Below, one piece after another: positions 11,113-23,870 of a stretch of DNA of 64,000 nt (position 1 is the first letter of the stretch; the number at the start of each line of letters is the position of its first letter). Source of the stretch: Azadirachta indica (Eukaryota > Streptophyta > Magnoliopsida > Sapindales > Meliaceae); assembly GCA_022749755.1 (NCBI GenBank), contig CM040441.1, positions 23,065,475-23,129,474 of the forward strand, read 5' to 3'. The position numbers were made by a program, and so were the translations under genes. The notes below the pieces were generated by a model. That model was not told the DNA's origin, searched no databases, and worked only from the letters and a program-made list of their open reading frames with translations.

Positions 11113-12080
11113 CACATTAGGAAAAATGTGAAAGAGAGGGAGAGGAAAAATGAGAGAGTTGTAACGTTGATGCGTGAGAGAGAGGAAAAATATAATTTTA
11201 TTGCAAAAAAAAGTGAGATCAAAGAGAGCTTTACTTTCACAATAGCCCTTTATAGTACTTATGTACAATGAGGCCTTTTTGTGTACTGACAATTTTGTCG
11301 GATCCTTGCCGAACAATGTTATAATTCTTTTGCAGGAATTCGAGGATGTCTTTCCTGAAGAGGTACCTCCTGTTTTACCTCCAATTCAAGGAATTGAACA
11401 TCAAATTGATTTTATACTCGGTGCAACCATCTTATAGAAGTAATCTCGAGGAGATAAAGGAACTTCAACGATAAGTTAATGAGCTGATGGTATGTTAGAG
11501 AAAGTACGAGTCCTTGTGCGGTTTCGGTGCTACTAGTGCCTAAGAAAGATGGGACATGGAGGATGTGTGTTGATTGCCGAGCTGTATTTAAAACAAAATA
11601 TGGTTTGTATGAATGGTTAGTTATGCCTTTTGGGTTAACTAATACACCTAATATTTTTATGAGACTTATGAACCATGTTTTGCGTGATTTCATTGGCAAA
11701 TTCGTAATAGTCTATTTTGATGATATTTTGATTTATAGCAAAAAATGAATGATCATATTGAACATTTAAAACTTGTTTTAGAGTTTTAAGGAAAGAAAGG
11801 CTATTTGCTAATCTTAAGAAATGTACATTTTGCACTAATAAGCTTATATTTCTTAGTTTTATTATAAGTGCTAAAGGGATTGAGATCGATGAGGAGAAGG
11901 TGAAGGCAATTCAAGAATGACTAATGCCTACTTCGACGAATCAAGTAAGAAGCTTTCATGGATTGGTTAGTTTTTATCGATACTTTGTTCGAGATTTTAT
12001 TAGCATAGTTGCACCTTAACCGAAGTCATCAAGAAGAATGTTCCGTTCAAGTGGGGAAAAGAGCAAGAAAAGGCATTTAA
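11113..12080 (+). pseudogene. CRM-1 reverse transcriptase (broken)
   Basis: Second half of the plus-strand CRM-1 element. It starts in the basic linker after protease and runs into the polymerase domain. Visible motifs are [16 protein letters not shown] (from 11527), [15 protein letters not shown], and the catalytic YFDD at 11713-11724. About 200 bp between VDCRA and FKTKYG is missing, so the middle of the fingers and palm is gone. Several frameshifts lie before 11527 and after 11748. The connection region after it (SLHGL-like block near 11955) is in another frame. Confidence 0.85.
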
Positions 12081-12700
12081 ACTTATCAAAGAAAAATTAA
12101 CTAATGCACCTTTACTTGTTTTACCTAACTTTGCTAAAACATTTGAGATAGAGTGTGATGCTTCAGGCACAGGAATTGAAAGCATACTAATGCAAGAAGA
12201 AAGATCGATTGCATACTTTAGTGAAAAATTAAATGGTGCGGCTCTAAACTACCTCACTTACGACAAAGAATTGTATGCATTGGTTCAAGCTCTAGAAACT
12301 TGGCAGCATTACCTTTGGCCCAAAGAGTTTGTGATTCATACGGATCATAAATCCTTGAAACATTTAAAATCACAGCACAAATTAAGCAGACGTAATGCCA
12401 AATACGAGGAGTTTATTGAGACTTTTCCTTATGTGATCAAATAAAAACAAGGCAAAGAAAATACAGTTACTGATGCACTATCACGCAGGTATGCTTTACT
12501 TTCAACTCTTGATGCTAAATTGCTTGGATTTGAGTACGTTAAGGAGTTGTATGTAATGAACTCTAATTTTTGTGACTTGTTTAAGAATTGCACTAGGGAA
12601 ACATGTGAGAAGTTTTATTTGCATGATGGTTTCCTATTTCTAGAAAATAAATTGTGTGTTCCATATTCATTCTTACGTGAGTTACTTGTTAGATAAGTAT
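12081..12700 (+). pseudogene. CRM-1 RNase H (broken)
   Basis: RNase H domain, which would remove the RNA strand during reverse transcription. Clear blocks are [50 protein letters not shown] and [13 protein letters not shown], then a TAA in place of tyrosine at 12442-12444. The linker [20 protein letters not shown] follows. This segment is the source type of the ~300-bp cassettes found in satellite at 43588 and 48556. Confidence 0.85.
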
Positions 12701-13963
12701 ACAGTGGTGGTTTAATGGGTCACTTTGGCGTAACTAAGACTTTACACATATTGCATGAACATGAATCGTGACGTAGAAAGTGTTTGTGCGAGATGCATTA
12801 CTTGTAGGTAAGATAAGTTTAGGCAACAACCACATGAATTGTATATACCATTTCTTATTTCTAGTGTACCTTAGGTCGATATTTCTATAGATTTTGTTTT
12901 ACGATTACCTAGGACAAAGAAGGGGAGAGACTTAGTTTTTGTAGTTGTCGATAGGTTTTTTAATATGGCATACTTTATTACATGTCATAAAACTAATGAT
13001 GCATCACATATAGCTGATTTGAAATTCAAGAAGGTTGTTAAGTTGCATAGAATGCCCAAGACTATTATCTCAAATCGAGACGCAAAATTCTTAAGTTACT
13101 TTTAGAAGACATTGTGGGAAACGTTAGGAACTAAATTATTATTTTCTACTACTCGTCACCCACAAACAAATGGTCAAACCGATGTATTAAATAAAAGATT
13201 GTCTACTTTGTTGCGTACTATCATACAAAAGAACTTGAAAACTTGGGAAGACTGCTTGCCGCACATTGAATTTGCTTATAATCGTTATGTTTATTCTACC
13301 ACTAAGTTTTCACCTTTTGAAATTGTCTATGATTTTAATCCACTAACTCCTTTGGATTTAACTCCTTTACTTATGAATGAATGTGTTAATTTAGATGGCA
13401 AGAAGAAAGCTGATTTCATTAAGCAGATTCATGAGAAAGCAAGGCAACACATAGAACAACGAACAAAACAATATGCCAAGCAAGCCAATAAAGGACGCAA
13501 AAAGGTTGTTTTTAAATCAGGAGAATTGGTTTGGTTACATATGAGGAAGGAGCGTTTTCCTGAGTAAAGACGTTTTAAACATTTACAAAAGGGAGATGGC
13601 CCATTCGAGTAGTAGAACGCATCAATAACAATGCCTACAAACTTGAACTAGCAGGCGAGTATGGGATTAGTATAAGCTTTAATATTTTTGACTTATCTCC
13701 TTTTGATGTAAGTAGTGATTTGAGGACAAATTATTTTCAACAGGGGGAGAATGATGCAAATGAAGTTGTACAACTGCGTAAATAAGAGGAGAAACTCATA
13801 CATAAGGCTGGAGACACTCAATTGCGGCATCTATATGATTCGCTAAGAATGCCGAGTGGACCAATTACAAGAGCTAGAGCCAAGAAATTAGAAGGTTTAT
13901 TAAATGGACTTATAAAAAATATGTGTGATTCAAATACCATTCAGATATATGTCTTGAAGAATT
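12701..13963 (+). pseudogene. CRM-1 integrase with CR motif (broken)
   Basis: Integrase, which would insert the DNA copy. The zinc-binding part near 12750 is damaged by a small deletion. The core has ISNRDAKF, where the second catalytic Asp is Asn, and [13 protein letters not shown], where the catalytic Glu is Asp. The longest open stretch is 13112-13567. The C-terminal domain follows in shifted frames, and the frame then crosses into the 3' LTR. The motif PSGPITRARAK at 13852-13884 is typical of CRM-clade integrases and is associated with centromere targeting. The polypurine tract CAGGGGGAGAA lies at 13741-13751. Confidence 0.85.
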
Positions 13964-14565
13964 AGGCTCAGTGAACATCATTCAAGCAATCGGAGTCTAA
14001 GAAGACTAATATGAAAATGTTCAAAAATTATAGTCTATTTGTGCAATTTTTAAGAATCTTAAAATGATGTAATCACTTACATCATACACATACGACGTCA
14101 TTGCTTATGTCATATATATATATAACATCATTACTTACGTTTTCATGTCTGAAATTTATAGTTTTTAAAAGTCATGAAATTTATATTTATTTTGTTAAGT
14201 TGTTAGGTAGGATTGTTGGCCTAACCTTTAACATTTTTCATTTGTATGTGCCTATAAAAAGGCTTTCATTTTTTAAATGAGCAAGCAATTTTTTTTTAGT
14301 GTTAAATTATTTCTTATAAGTTCTTGTTCTTAAACTCTTCAAGTTTAATTTCTTGTGGCGTTCAAAACAATCAAACTTATCATCTAGATTCTTAAGTATT
14401 TTTTTTAACAATTCTTAGTGTGACGTTTAAGTAAATCATAGTCTTGATTCGTATCTAGATAGATATCGGATCAAGACTCAATAAACTTGCATTTTGGGGA
14501 AATCTTGGGTTTTATTACTATATTCAGTGTTGGGTTTCGTTATATTATTGGCGAGGTTCGTATCA
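13752..14565 (+). repeat. CRM-1 3' LTR (814 bp)
   Basis: Starts TGATGCAAATGAAG right after the polypurine tract and ends GAGGTTCGTATCA. The first ~210 bp also encode the end of pol. U3 contains the paired TGACG-type motifs around 14093-14140, followed by a TATAAAAAGGC box near 14262 that fits a core promoter. Satellite resumes directly at 14566. Confidence 0.95.
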
Positions 14566-16690
14566 ACAAAGTAGTTTTTTGAGTTTGCATCACTTTTGAC
14601 AATTTCGGCCCCGAAAATCGTACGTTTTCAACTTCTCCGTTTTCAAAATAAAATGTATCATAATGATCCTCACGCGATGGTCAATAACAAGACATGCTCC
14701 TGTCTCAAAAGAAAGTCGTTTTTCCAGTTCGTATGACATTTGATAATTCCGGCCTTAAAAATTGTACGTTTTTTCAAAACAAAATATATCGTAACGATCC
14801 TTACGCGATGGTCAGTAACAAGACGTGTGGCCTTACTCGAAATGAAGTCGTTTTTCGAGTTTGTATCACATTAGACAATCTAAGCCCCGAAAATCGTATG
14901 TATTTAACTTCTCCTTTTTGGGAATAAATTGTACCGTAACGATGTCCTTACAATACTGAGTAACAAGACTTGTAGCCCGTCTCAAAGCAAAGTCGTTTCT
15001 CAAGTCCGTATCATATTTGACAATTCCGTCCCCGAAAATCTTACGTTTTCAATTTCTCCATTTTCGAAATAAAATGTACTGTAAGCATCCTCACACGATA
15101 CCAAGTAACTAGATGTGTGGCCCGTCTGAAAATGAAGTCATTTTTCGAGTCCGTATCACGTTTGACAAGTCCGACCCCGAAAATCATACGTTTTCAACTT
15201 CTCCATTCTTGAAATAAAATGTACCGTAAGATTCTTTACATGATGGTGAGTAACAAGACGTGCGGCTCGTCTCCAAACGAAGTCACTTTCCGGGTCCGTA
15301 TCACGTTTGGCAATTCCGACCCTAAAAATTGTACGTTTTTAACTTCTCCATTCTTGAATTAAAATACACCCGTAAGATTCTTCACGCGATGGTAAGTAAC
15401 AAGATGTGTGGTTCACCTCCAAACAAAGTCTCTTTCCGAGTCCGTATCACGTTTGACAATTCCGGCCTCGAAAATCATACGTTTTTAACTTCTTCCTTTT
15501 TGAAATAAAATGCATCGTAGCGATCCTCATGCGATGATCAGTAGCAAGATGTGTGGTTCATCTCGAACCAAAGTCGTTTCTCAAGTCCGTATCACATTTT
15601 ACAATTTCGGCCCCAAAAATCATACGTTTTCAACTTCTTCTTTTTTGAAATAAAATGTACTATAAACATCCTCACACGATGCTGAATAACTAGACGGGCG
15701 ACCCGTATCGAACCAAAATCGTTTTTCGAGTTCGCATCACGTATGACAATTTTGGCCCCAAAAATCGTATGTTTTCAACTTCTACGTTTTTGAAATAAAA
15801 TGTACTGTAACGATCCTTACACGATGGTGAGTAAAAAAAAAAATGAGCAGCCCATCATGAAACGAAGTCATTTTTTGAGTTCGTATTACGTTTGACAATT
15901 CTGGTCTTGAAAATCATACATTTTCGCCTTCTCCGTTTTCAAAATAAAATATACCGTAAGCATTCTCACATGATGCTGAGGAAATAGATGTGCGGCCCGT
16001 CTCCAACCGAAGTCATCTTCGAGTCCACATAATGTTTGACAATTCCGGCCCCAAAAATCGTACGTTTTTAAATTCTTTGTTTTCGAAATAAAATGCACTG
16101 TAAGGTTCTTCATGCGATGGTGAGTAACAACACTTTACCACCTGTCTGGAAACGAAGTCGTTTTTTGATTCCTTATCACATTTGACAATTGCGCCCCTGA
16201 AAATCGAACGTTTTCAACTTCTCTGTTTTTCGAAATAAAATGCACCGTAATGATTCTCATGTGATGGTTAGTAACAATACGTGCGGCTCGTCTCAAAATG
16301 AAGTCGTTTCTTGAGTCCGCATCACGTTTGACAATTTTGTCCCCGAAAATCGTACATTTTTAACTTCTTTGTTTTGAAAATAAAATGTACCGTAAGGATT
16401 CTCTCGTGATGGTGAGTAACAAGATATGTGACACATCTCAAACCGAACTCATTTCTCAAGTCCGTATCATGTAAGATAATTTCATCCCCGAAAATCACAT
16501 GTTTTCAACTTCTAGGTTTTCGAATTAAAATGTACTGTAAGGTACCTCAGGTGATGGTGAGTAACAAGATGTGGGATTTGTCTTAAAACGAAGTCGTTTT
16601 CATAGTCTGTATCACGTTTGACAATTTCGCCTTTTTGAAAATAGTACGTTTTCAACTTCTCTATTTTCAAAATTAAATGTGTCGTAAGGA
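14566..16690 (+). repeat. SatA array, ~15 monomers
   Basis: 145-bp tandem array. The order of marked variant monomers matches the array at 39514-41280: GTGCTCCTGTCTC, TGTATTTAACTTCT, CTTACAATACTGAG, TTTTCGCCTTCT and AACACTTTACC, in that order. The first monomer starts ACAAAGTAG in both places. Confidence 0.95.
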
Positions 16691-16696
16691 TCCTCT

Positions 16697-16896
16697 CACT
16701 ATTACCCTTTTATTTGGGCATTGGCTAGCTATATGACCCCCTGCCTTAATATTTAAAACACTTAATGTCATGATTTCCAGAAGTGGTGGATTCAATGTTA
16801 CCTTGTTTTTGCGGCACAACTTGTTTGGCATCTTTAGAGGCTCTAGACTTAGACTTTGTTAATAGAAATTCCTCCTGTTTAAAGGTTGATTTCTAA
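16697..16896 (-). pseudogene. gag: CRM-1 gag fragment
   Basis: About 200 bp of minus-strand gag: the start of the zinc knuckle and the basic stretch before it. Satellite cuts it on the left and the Athila LTR on the right. The right breakpoint matches that at 55817, so both descend from one Athila insertion into gag. Confidence 0.8.
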
Positions 16897-18227
16897 TGTG
16901 CAAATTTTAAATGCTTGTGAATTGTTAATAGTTGATAATAAGTTCACTCCGCGGTTGATCTCTCGTAAAATTGTAATGGTTTAAATTCTTATTTTTTCCT
17001 GTTAATTACTAATTTAAATAAATATAAAATTATAAACCCTAATATAATCAAATGACAAATTCAGATTATTCCAATTGAAGTGATTAAAAAGCTAAATTAT
17101 AAGAACTTGAAATCAATAAAATTCTGTTGACTTCAATGAAATTAGATAGGATTTGGCTAGTTATCTAATATGGTATTGAAATATTAGGTGAATTAAACAA
17201 CCATTATATAATTTATATTATTGGTTTTTCCACTAAAGTTAGAGAATTCCAATGATCATGGTAATTCTCACTTACAATTAATTAAATATATCCTTAATAT
17301 GACGCTTCTACTTAATTAATTGTATTGTTATAAGGTAATCATTTAACCATTTAAATCAAACCAACTCAATGGATTCAATTTAAATACTTGTTCAAAGAGC
17401 TTAATTAAGGTTAGGTGATATTTCTAACACCTTAATTCTCAAATTAATTTTAAATCATAAATCATAGATAGTAAATCCATAACAAATAATCAAAATTATA
17501 CAAATCAATGAACAAGAAATAATCTCAACCTCTAATTAATCATATTTCACACAATATTTAATACCATTTCAATAGTAAAGCCAAACTCCCAAAATATGTT
17601 TACACTTCCAATCTTAAATTCAAATCTATGAATCTAATTACAAAAAAATCTAAACATATTTAAAAAAATAAACAAACTTAAAGAAAACTTCCTTTTTTGA
17701 AGGTGTACCACCAAGTTTTGAAGAAGATAATAATTCTGCCCGACAAAAATATCCTCCGCTTCAATCCAGCAATCTTGCCCCTCCAATGGAAAACTCTTTT
17801 TTAAGAAAACCCTCTTTTTCATCAAATCCTTCTTTAATTCGTTCTCTACCCAGCAGCACCTCCAAAGTCCTCCCTTTAATTCGTTAAGGAAAGTCTGCCT
17901 TTCAGTTGTCTTCTTTCTAGCTGAAATTTTGGCCCTTAAACTTCAACATTTGCTTTCTTTTTGACATGTATAGGTTGTAAATTATGTCTAGTTTTCAAAT
18001 TATTTTGTATCATCTAAATACGAGTATTGAGGACAAAGTTATGCTAGAAAATACGAACTATATTTAGCAAATACGGGCCTTCCAGCATCTTGGGTTTGTT
18101 TTAGGGTTTTCTACAATAATTCCTACAAATAATAAAAAAAAAAGCTCAAAGTAATAAAATTTTAAGATAAAATATATGAATAAAGGACATAAACATAATA
18201 AAATATTAGGACAAATATTATTTATCA
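16897..18227 (-). repeat. Athila-type 3' LTR
   Basis: Reverse-oriented LTR of about 1.33 kb. It begins TGTGCAAATTTTAAATGC and ends ATTATTTATCA, followed by AATTCCCCCAAACC. That last stretch is the element's polypurine tract seen from the other strand. Confidence 0.9.
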
Positions 18228-18705
18228 AATTCCCCCAAACCTATACTTTACTAGTCCTCGAGCAAAAAAATAAAAATAAAAGAATCAACATACATGTGAA
18301 AATTCCTTTTTAGAGATGATTCCTTAAAATGTTAATGGCTTCAAAAGAATGCAATAAGATATAGGGTCAATCAATGACTTATCCAATTGCTAATAATTTT
18401 TTAGAAGTTATCCTCATGTGTAATGTGTGATAGCCATAGATCAATTATAATCTCTTTTGTCATTCTTCACATTATCAGAATATAGCATGCATTGATGTTT
18501 CAACTCTAAACTTCACGAAGGTGGTCACTCTTAAAGAAATGCACTCAAAATTTGGGTTATCACTAAACCGTATGTGAGACAAGCATCAAACTTAGATTTT
18601 TAATGAAAAACAAAGCTCACATACAAAATGAAGAATATGTTATTTCTTATGTAATGATGCTGATCTCATGAACGGAATGCTAACAAATTGATTTTCCTGA
18701 CAATG
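18228..18705 (-). other. Athila 3' noncoding region, start
   Basis: Begins with the polypurine tract and continues as AT-rich noncoding sequence. It is homologous to 29598-30080 and 56964-57435. It is cut at 18706 by the CRM-2 LTR, which the two paralogous stretches lack. Confidence 0.85.
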
Positions 18706-19551
18706 TGATACGAACCCCGAGTATATTAAGCTTGAGACTCAATATCTTTACGCATGAAAACAACCTCTTGGAAAGCTAAATTAAATTTACCCAAGTCTGC
18801 AACCTAATTTCAATTTGTGAAATAGAACTTCGAATAAAATACCCTCAAAGTAATTAGCTTTGATTGTAAGAATCTTGATTCAAGTAAGAATCAAAATAAG
18901 AGAAACACTCTTAATTTTATTTCTTTCAAAGATTAATGATGCCTCCATGGGAGCATGTGCCTGAATATACAAGGGTACAAGAGATAAGTAACCCTAATTG
19001 GAGTATTTGGCCACAAAATTAAACTTATTCTAATTTAAATTAAAACAAACTGAATTTGGGCTTAATAATTAACGTTAACAGCCTAAACACATAACAAACT
19101 AAATAATATATGTTTATAAATAAGATTAAAATAGATAATGGGCTTGAGCAGCAATTTAGCCCAAATGGCACATCAAATCTGAAACTTGTATCATGATGAC
19201 GATCTGATTTGAACTGCAATTAAAAAAACTTGAACATGTTTGTTTAGCCTTGAGACATCATTCGAATATGGCCTTATACAGATTTGAGAAATCAAATTCA
19301 GTAGAAGCTTTAATCTTCAGGTTTTGCCTTCTTGTACTTATGTCAATGTTACTAAACTCTGATTATTGTCTTAAAGTCCAAGCTTGATACTTGACTCTTT
19401 CTTGCACTCTTAAATTGTTGCAAAATCATCTCACAAATCTTGAATCATCCCATTCAATGCATCCCTGAATTTCTTCATTCTTGCTCTTGTAACGGGACCA
19501 TTAGGTAGCTGAATTAGATCATTGCTTTTGTGTACATTCGTATTTGCATCA
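18706..19551 (-). repeat. CRM-2 3' LTR (846 bp)
   Basis: Runs from TGATACGAACCCCGAG to TATTTGCATCA. It has the same terminal pattern as CRM-1 but the body is different. Next to it are a polypurine-like tract and a minus-strand pol. A second fragment of this LTR lies at 36968-37264. Confidence 0.9.
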
Positions 19552-20760
19552 TTCCCTCGTTCGTCAAGATGATTCTCCACGAATCTTCACCATCTACATC
19601 AAAAAAAAAAGAAAGATCAGCCACATTAAAAGTTGCATTCACAGTATACTCACCTAGAAGATCCAATTTGTAGGCATTATCATTGATCTTCTCAACAACT
19701 TGAAAGGGACCATCTCCTCTTGGATGAAGCTTTGACTTCCTTTGAATTAGAAAACCTTTCCTTTCACATATGTACCCAAACCTAATCACCAGGCTCAAGT
19801 ACAACGCGCCTTCGTCCTTTGTTTACTTGGCTTGTAATTTCTTGATTCTTCTTTTCAATGTTCTTGCACACATTTGCAAGTAGTGTTCTCACCAATTCTG
19901 CCTTCGTTTTCCCATCTAAACTAGTTCTTTTATCACAAGGTAAAGGAACTAAATCCAAAGGGGTTAGTGGGTTAAAGCCATAAATAATTTCAAATGGTGA
20001 AAAACCAGTAGTAGAATACACAAGTCTATTATATGCAAATTCAACAAATGGAATGTACTCTTCTCAAATTCTTCAAATTCTTTTAAACAATAGCACGCAA
20101 CAAAGTTCCCAAAGTCCTATTCACAACTTCTATTTGACCATCAATTTATGGGTGATAAGTAGTAGAAAAAAAACAAATTAATACCTAATTTACTCCACAA
20201 AACTTTCCAAAAATGAATTAGAAACTTCACATCCCTATTACTAGCAAAAGTTTTTGGAATGCCATGCAAACGCAGTACTTTCCTAAAGAATAAATTTGCA
20301 ATGTTAGTGGCATCATTAGTTTTTTTACAAGGTATAAAATGTGACATCTTGGAAAAACTATCAACCACTACAAAAATATAATCTTTCTCCTTTTTTGATC
20401 TAGGTAAACCCAAAACAAAATCCATGAAAATATTAGTCCAAGGTTCACTAGAAACATGTAAAGGAGTATACAAACCTTGATTCAAAACTTTAAATTTAGC
20501 TTGTTTGCACACAACACATCTATCACAAACTCTTTGCACATCCTTTTTCATTTTAGGCCAATAGAAGTGTTCATCTAAAGTGTTTAAAATTTTTGTAATG
20601 CCAAAATTTCCTATTAAACCACTCCTATGAGACTCTTTTACAAGCAATTCTCTCAGATAACAAATAGCTATACACAATTTATTTTCTTTAAACAAAAACC
20701 AATCCATTCTATAGAACTTACCATACGCAGCTTTCTCACATACTTTGAAATGCTACAAAA
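19437..20760 (-). pseudogene. CRM-2 integrase with CR-type motif (broken)
   Basis: Integrase of a second CRM-type family. The zinc-binding region reads HFYWPKMKKDVQRVCDRCVV, a complete HHCC end. The core begins IFMDFVLGLPRSKKEKDYIF. The second catalytic position reads ASNRDVKF, with Asn where Asp is expected. The core breaks before the NGQTE glutamate, which is not in frame. The C-terminal domain appears at 19514-20021 (GDGPFQVVEKINDNAYKLDL). Out of frame, the motif PNGPVTRARMKKFRDALNG is encoded within the LTR at about 19440-19505. Frame breaks separate the blocks. Confidence 0.85.
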
Positions 20761-21345
20761 GTCAGTATCATCATCATAAAGAGTTTTAATATATTTAAAT
20801 CCAAACATTCTTGCATCTAAAGCATTAAATAAAGTATACCTCCTTGAAAGTGCATCAATCACAACATTGTCTTTACCTTACTTGTATTTAATCACATAAG
20901 GAAAAGTCTCAATAAATTCGACCCATTTGGCATGTCGTTTGTTCAACTTACCTTGCCCTTTAATGAACTTCCAAGATTGATGGTCAGTATGAATAACAAA
21001 TTCCTTAAGCCATAAGTAATACTACTAGTTTTCCAAAGCTCTAACCAAAGCATAAAGCTCTTTGTCGTAATTAGGATAATTCAATGAGGCGCCATGGAGC
21101 TTTTCACTAAAGTAGGCAATTGGCCTCTTTTCCTACATAAGAACAGCCTCAATGCCCTATCCTAATGCATCACATTCAAGTTCAAAAGTATTAGCGAAGT
21201 TAGGCAAAGCAAAAAAATGCCTTACAAAGCTTATCTTTCAATAAAATAAATACATATTCTTGTTCTTTGTCCCACTTAAAGGTACAATTTTTTTTTTAAT
21301 TACCTCTGTAAGGGGTGTCGCAATGGCGCTAAAATCTTTTCTAAG
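20761..21345 (-). pseudogene. CRM-2 RNase H and RT connection (broken)
   Basis: Minus-strand RNase H region with [38 protein letters not shown] and [14 protein letters not shown]. It leads into DALSRRYTLFNALDARMFGF. Several stops interrupt it. Upstream, only the final residues of reverse transcriptase remain (FIDGLEKILAPL near 21340). They are fused directly to protease, so the polymerase domain has been deleted. Confidence 0.8.
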
Positions 21346-21822
21346 CCGTCTATAAAAACTAGCCAAATGTGTCCCAACAAGAGATGACCAGCATGCATGG
21401 GCACTACATCAAACAACAACTCATCTCTATACTTGCCTATTTTAAAGGCAATAAGAACTTGCTTTGTCACCCTAACTTTCCCACAATCATTAAGCCACTT
21501 CAACTTGTAAGGATGTGGATATTTTAAAGTAGGTAACCCCAACTTTTCTACAAGCAACATTAGTTACATTGCCACCATCAATTACCACATCACAAACCCT
21601 ATCTTTTACAAGACACCTAGTATGGAAGAGATTCTCTCTTTGATCACATTCTTCCTGTTGGACTTGCATATTCAAAACTCTTCTTTATACAGGAGTCTTA
21701 CCACTTTCAGCCATAGTAAATTGCTCATCCCCTTCTTCATCACTTGCATTTAAGAGGTGCCATCGTCTCTTGTTCATCCTCCTTTTCACTGGCTAAATAG
21801 TACTCTCCCTCAAGCATGAATT
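21346..21822 (-). pseudogene. CRM-2 protease (broken)
   Basis: Protease region with an active-site block reading VVIDGGNVTNVA, then KLGLPTLKYPHPYKLKWLND, KQVLIAFKIGKYRDELL, and the second loop HLLLGHIW. A frame break lies between the active site and the rest. At 21822 it is joined to CRM-1 reverse transcriptase sequence, which is a family switch within one apparent element. Confidence 0.8.
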
Positions 21823-22177
21823 GTTGCACCGGGTATAAAATCAATTTGATGTTCAATTTCTCGAATTGGAGGTAAACCAAGGGGCACCTCTTCAGGAAAG
21901 ACATCTTCAAATTCCTATAAAAGAAACATAACATTGCTCGACAAGAATTCGGTAAAATCGTTAGTACACAAAAAGGCCTCCTTGCACATAAGTACTATAA
22001 GGGGCTGTTGTGAAAGTAAAGGTCTCTTGATCTCACTTTTTCTTGTAATAAAATTATATTTTTCCTCTTTCTCACACATCAACGTTGCAACTCTCTCATT
22101 TTTTTCCTCTCACTCTCTTTCACATTTTTGCCTTTCTTGTTTTCTTTTTTCTTTTCACTCGCTTTTTGCATCTGTAA
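21823..22177 (-). pseudogene. CRM-1 RT N-terminal edge and linker
   Basis: Minus-strand start of the polymerase region (the LPPIxRIEHQIDxIPG-type block near 21830-21890) and the lysine/glutamate-rich linker between protease and polymerase. Only the N-terminal edge is present, because CRM-2 begins at 21822. Confidence 0.75.
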
Positions 22178-22717
22178 TTAGTCTTTGAGAATTTGTTTTA
22201 AAGTCAATGGTATAAGTGATATAGGTTGCCTTTTTATGGTAAAAGAGTATCTATTGGTAAAACTGTCGTGTGTGACTCGTCGATCGTACTGCCATGGTTT
22301 GCCCAATAGGATGTGACATGCATGCATAGGAATCACGTCACAAAGGACCTCATCTTCATACTTGCCAATAGAGAATGCCACCAACACTTGTTTTGTTATC
22401 TTGATTTCTCCACAATTGTTTAGCCATTGAAGCCGGTACGGTCGTGGATGTTTCATGGTAGGTAACGATAATTTCTCCATTAATTTGGTGCTGGCCACGT
22501 TGGTGCAACTTCCTTCATCAATTATAACGATGCAAACTTTGTTGTTAACGAAACACCGAGTATGAAACAAGTTCTCCCGCTGATCATTCTCTTCTTCCTT
22601 AATCTGTGCGCTAAGAGCTCGTCTTGCCACTAATAATTCTCCTTCCACAGCATATTGCCCTTTGTAGTTGTCTTCTTCTCCTTCCGACTCAATCTCCCTT
22701 TGAGCATTGATCACCAT
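22178..22717 (-). pseudogene. CRM-1 protease region, long open frame
   Basis: This is the best-preserved protease segment in the window, open for 179 codons. It contains HTRCFVNNKVC, the active-site block VIIDEGSCTNVAS with the Asp present, LPTMKHPRPYRLQWLNNCGE, KQVLVAFSIGKYEDEVLCDV, and the second loop ILLGKPWQYDRRV. It is still part of a truncated element, since gag is incomplete and polymerase is cut off at 21822. Confidence 0.85.
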
Positions 22718-22947
22718 TACTCTTTTATCTGGGTATTGGTTAGCTATATGACTCCTGCCTTGACATTTAAAACACTTAATGTCACGATTTCTAGAAGCGG
22801 TGGATTCAATGTTACTTTATTTTTGTGGCACAACTTGTTTAGCATTCTTAGAAACTTCGAATTAGACTTTATTAATGAAAATTCCTGCCGTTTAGGAGTT
22901 AATCTCCTTGAGTTTGTAGCAGTCGTGCTTGCTCCTCTCCTAGCCAT
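22718..22947 (-). pseudogene. gag: CRM-1 gag C-terminal piece
   Basis: Minus-strand basic linker and zinc-knuckle region, from [20 protein letters not shown] onward. The first base is fused to integrase sequence at 22948 without any LTR between. The order on the minus strand is therefore integrase and then gag, the reverse of a normal element. Confidence 0.85.
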
Positions 22948-23400
22948 GTAACTTAAGAACTTTGAGTCTTGATCTGAGATAATAGTCTTTTGCAACTTAA
23001 CAACTTCTTTGAAAAGCAAATCAGCTATATATAATGCATCATTAGTTTTATGACATGTAATAAAGTGTGCCATCTTAAAAAACCTATTGACAACCATATA
23101 AAAACTGAATCTCTCCCTCTCTTTGTCCTACGTAATTCCAAAATAAAATTTATAGAAATATTGACTCAGGGTACACTAGGAATAGAAAGTGGTGTATATA
23201 ATCCATGTGGTTGTTTTCTAGACTTAGCTTGCCTACAAGTAATGCATCTCGCGCAAACCCTTTCTACGTCAAGTTTCATGTGCAGTTAAAAGAAATGTTC
23301 ACGCAATATGTGTAAAGTCTTAGTTACGCCAAAGTGACCCATCAAACCACCACCATGTGCTTCTCAAACAAGTAACTCACGCAAGAATGAATATGGAACA
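22948..23400 (-). pseudogene. CRM-1 integrase N-terminal half (broken)
   Basis: Minus-strand integrase from the zinc-binding part (CARCITC-like block near 23240) to [12 protein letters not shown], where it jumps to gag. This copy keeps Asp at the second catalytic position, unlike the other three integrase copies. Stops and a frameshift lie between 23100 and 23290. Confidence 0.8.
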
Positions 23401-23870
23401 CACAATTTATTTTCTCGAAATAGGAAACCATCATGTAAATAGAACTTCCCACATGCTCCCTTAATGCAATTCTTAAACAAGTCGCAAAAATTAGAGTCCA
23501 TTACATACAACTCCTTAATGTACTCAAATTCAAGCAATTTAGCATCAAGAGTTGAAAGTAAAGCGTACCTATGTGATAACACATCAGCAACTATATTTTC
23601 TTTACCTTGTTTGTATTTGATCACATAAGGAAATGTCTCAATGAACTCTACCCATTTGGTATGACGTCTACTTAATTTATGCTGCCCCTTTAAATGTTTC
23701 AAAGATTCATGATCCGTATGAATCACAAACTCTTTGGGCCAAAGGTAATGCTGCCAAGTTTTTAGAGTTCGAACCAATGCATACAATTTTTTGTCGTATG
23801 TGGGATAGTTTAAAATCGCGCCATTTTGGATGCCAATGAAAGCACGCAAAACATGGTTCATAAGTCTCAT
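23401..23870 (-). pseudogene. CRM-1 RNase H (long open frame)
   Basis: Open for most of its length. It has [60 protein letters not shown] and the linker [20 protein letters not shown]. Upstream it is fused in frame to AFIGIQNGA. The YFDD active site, the RT connection and the first part of RNase H are therefore missing by internal deletion. Confidence 0.85.
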
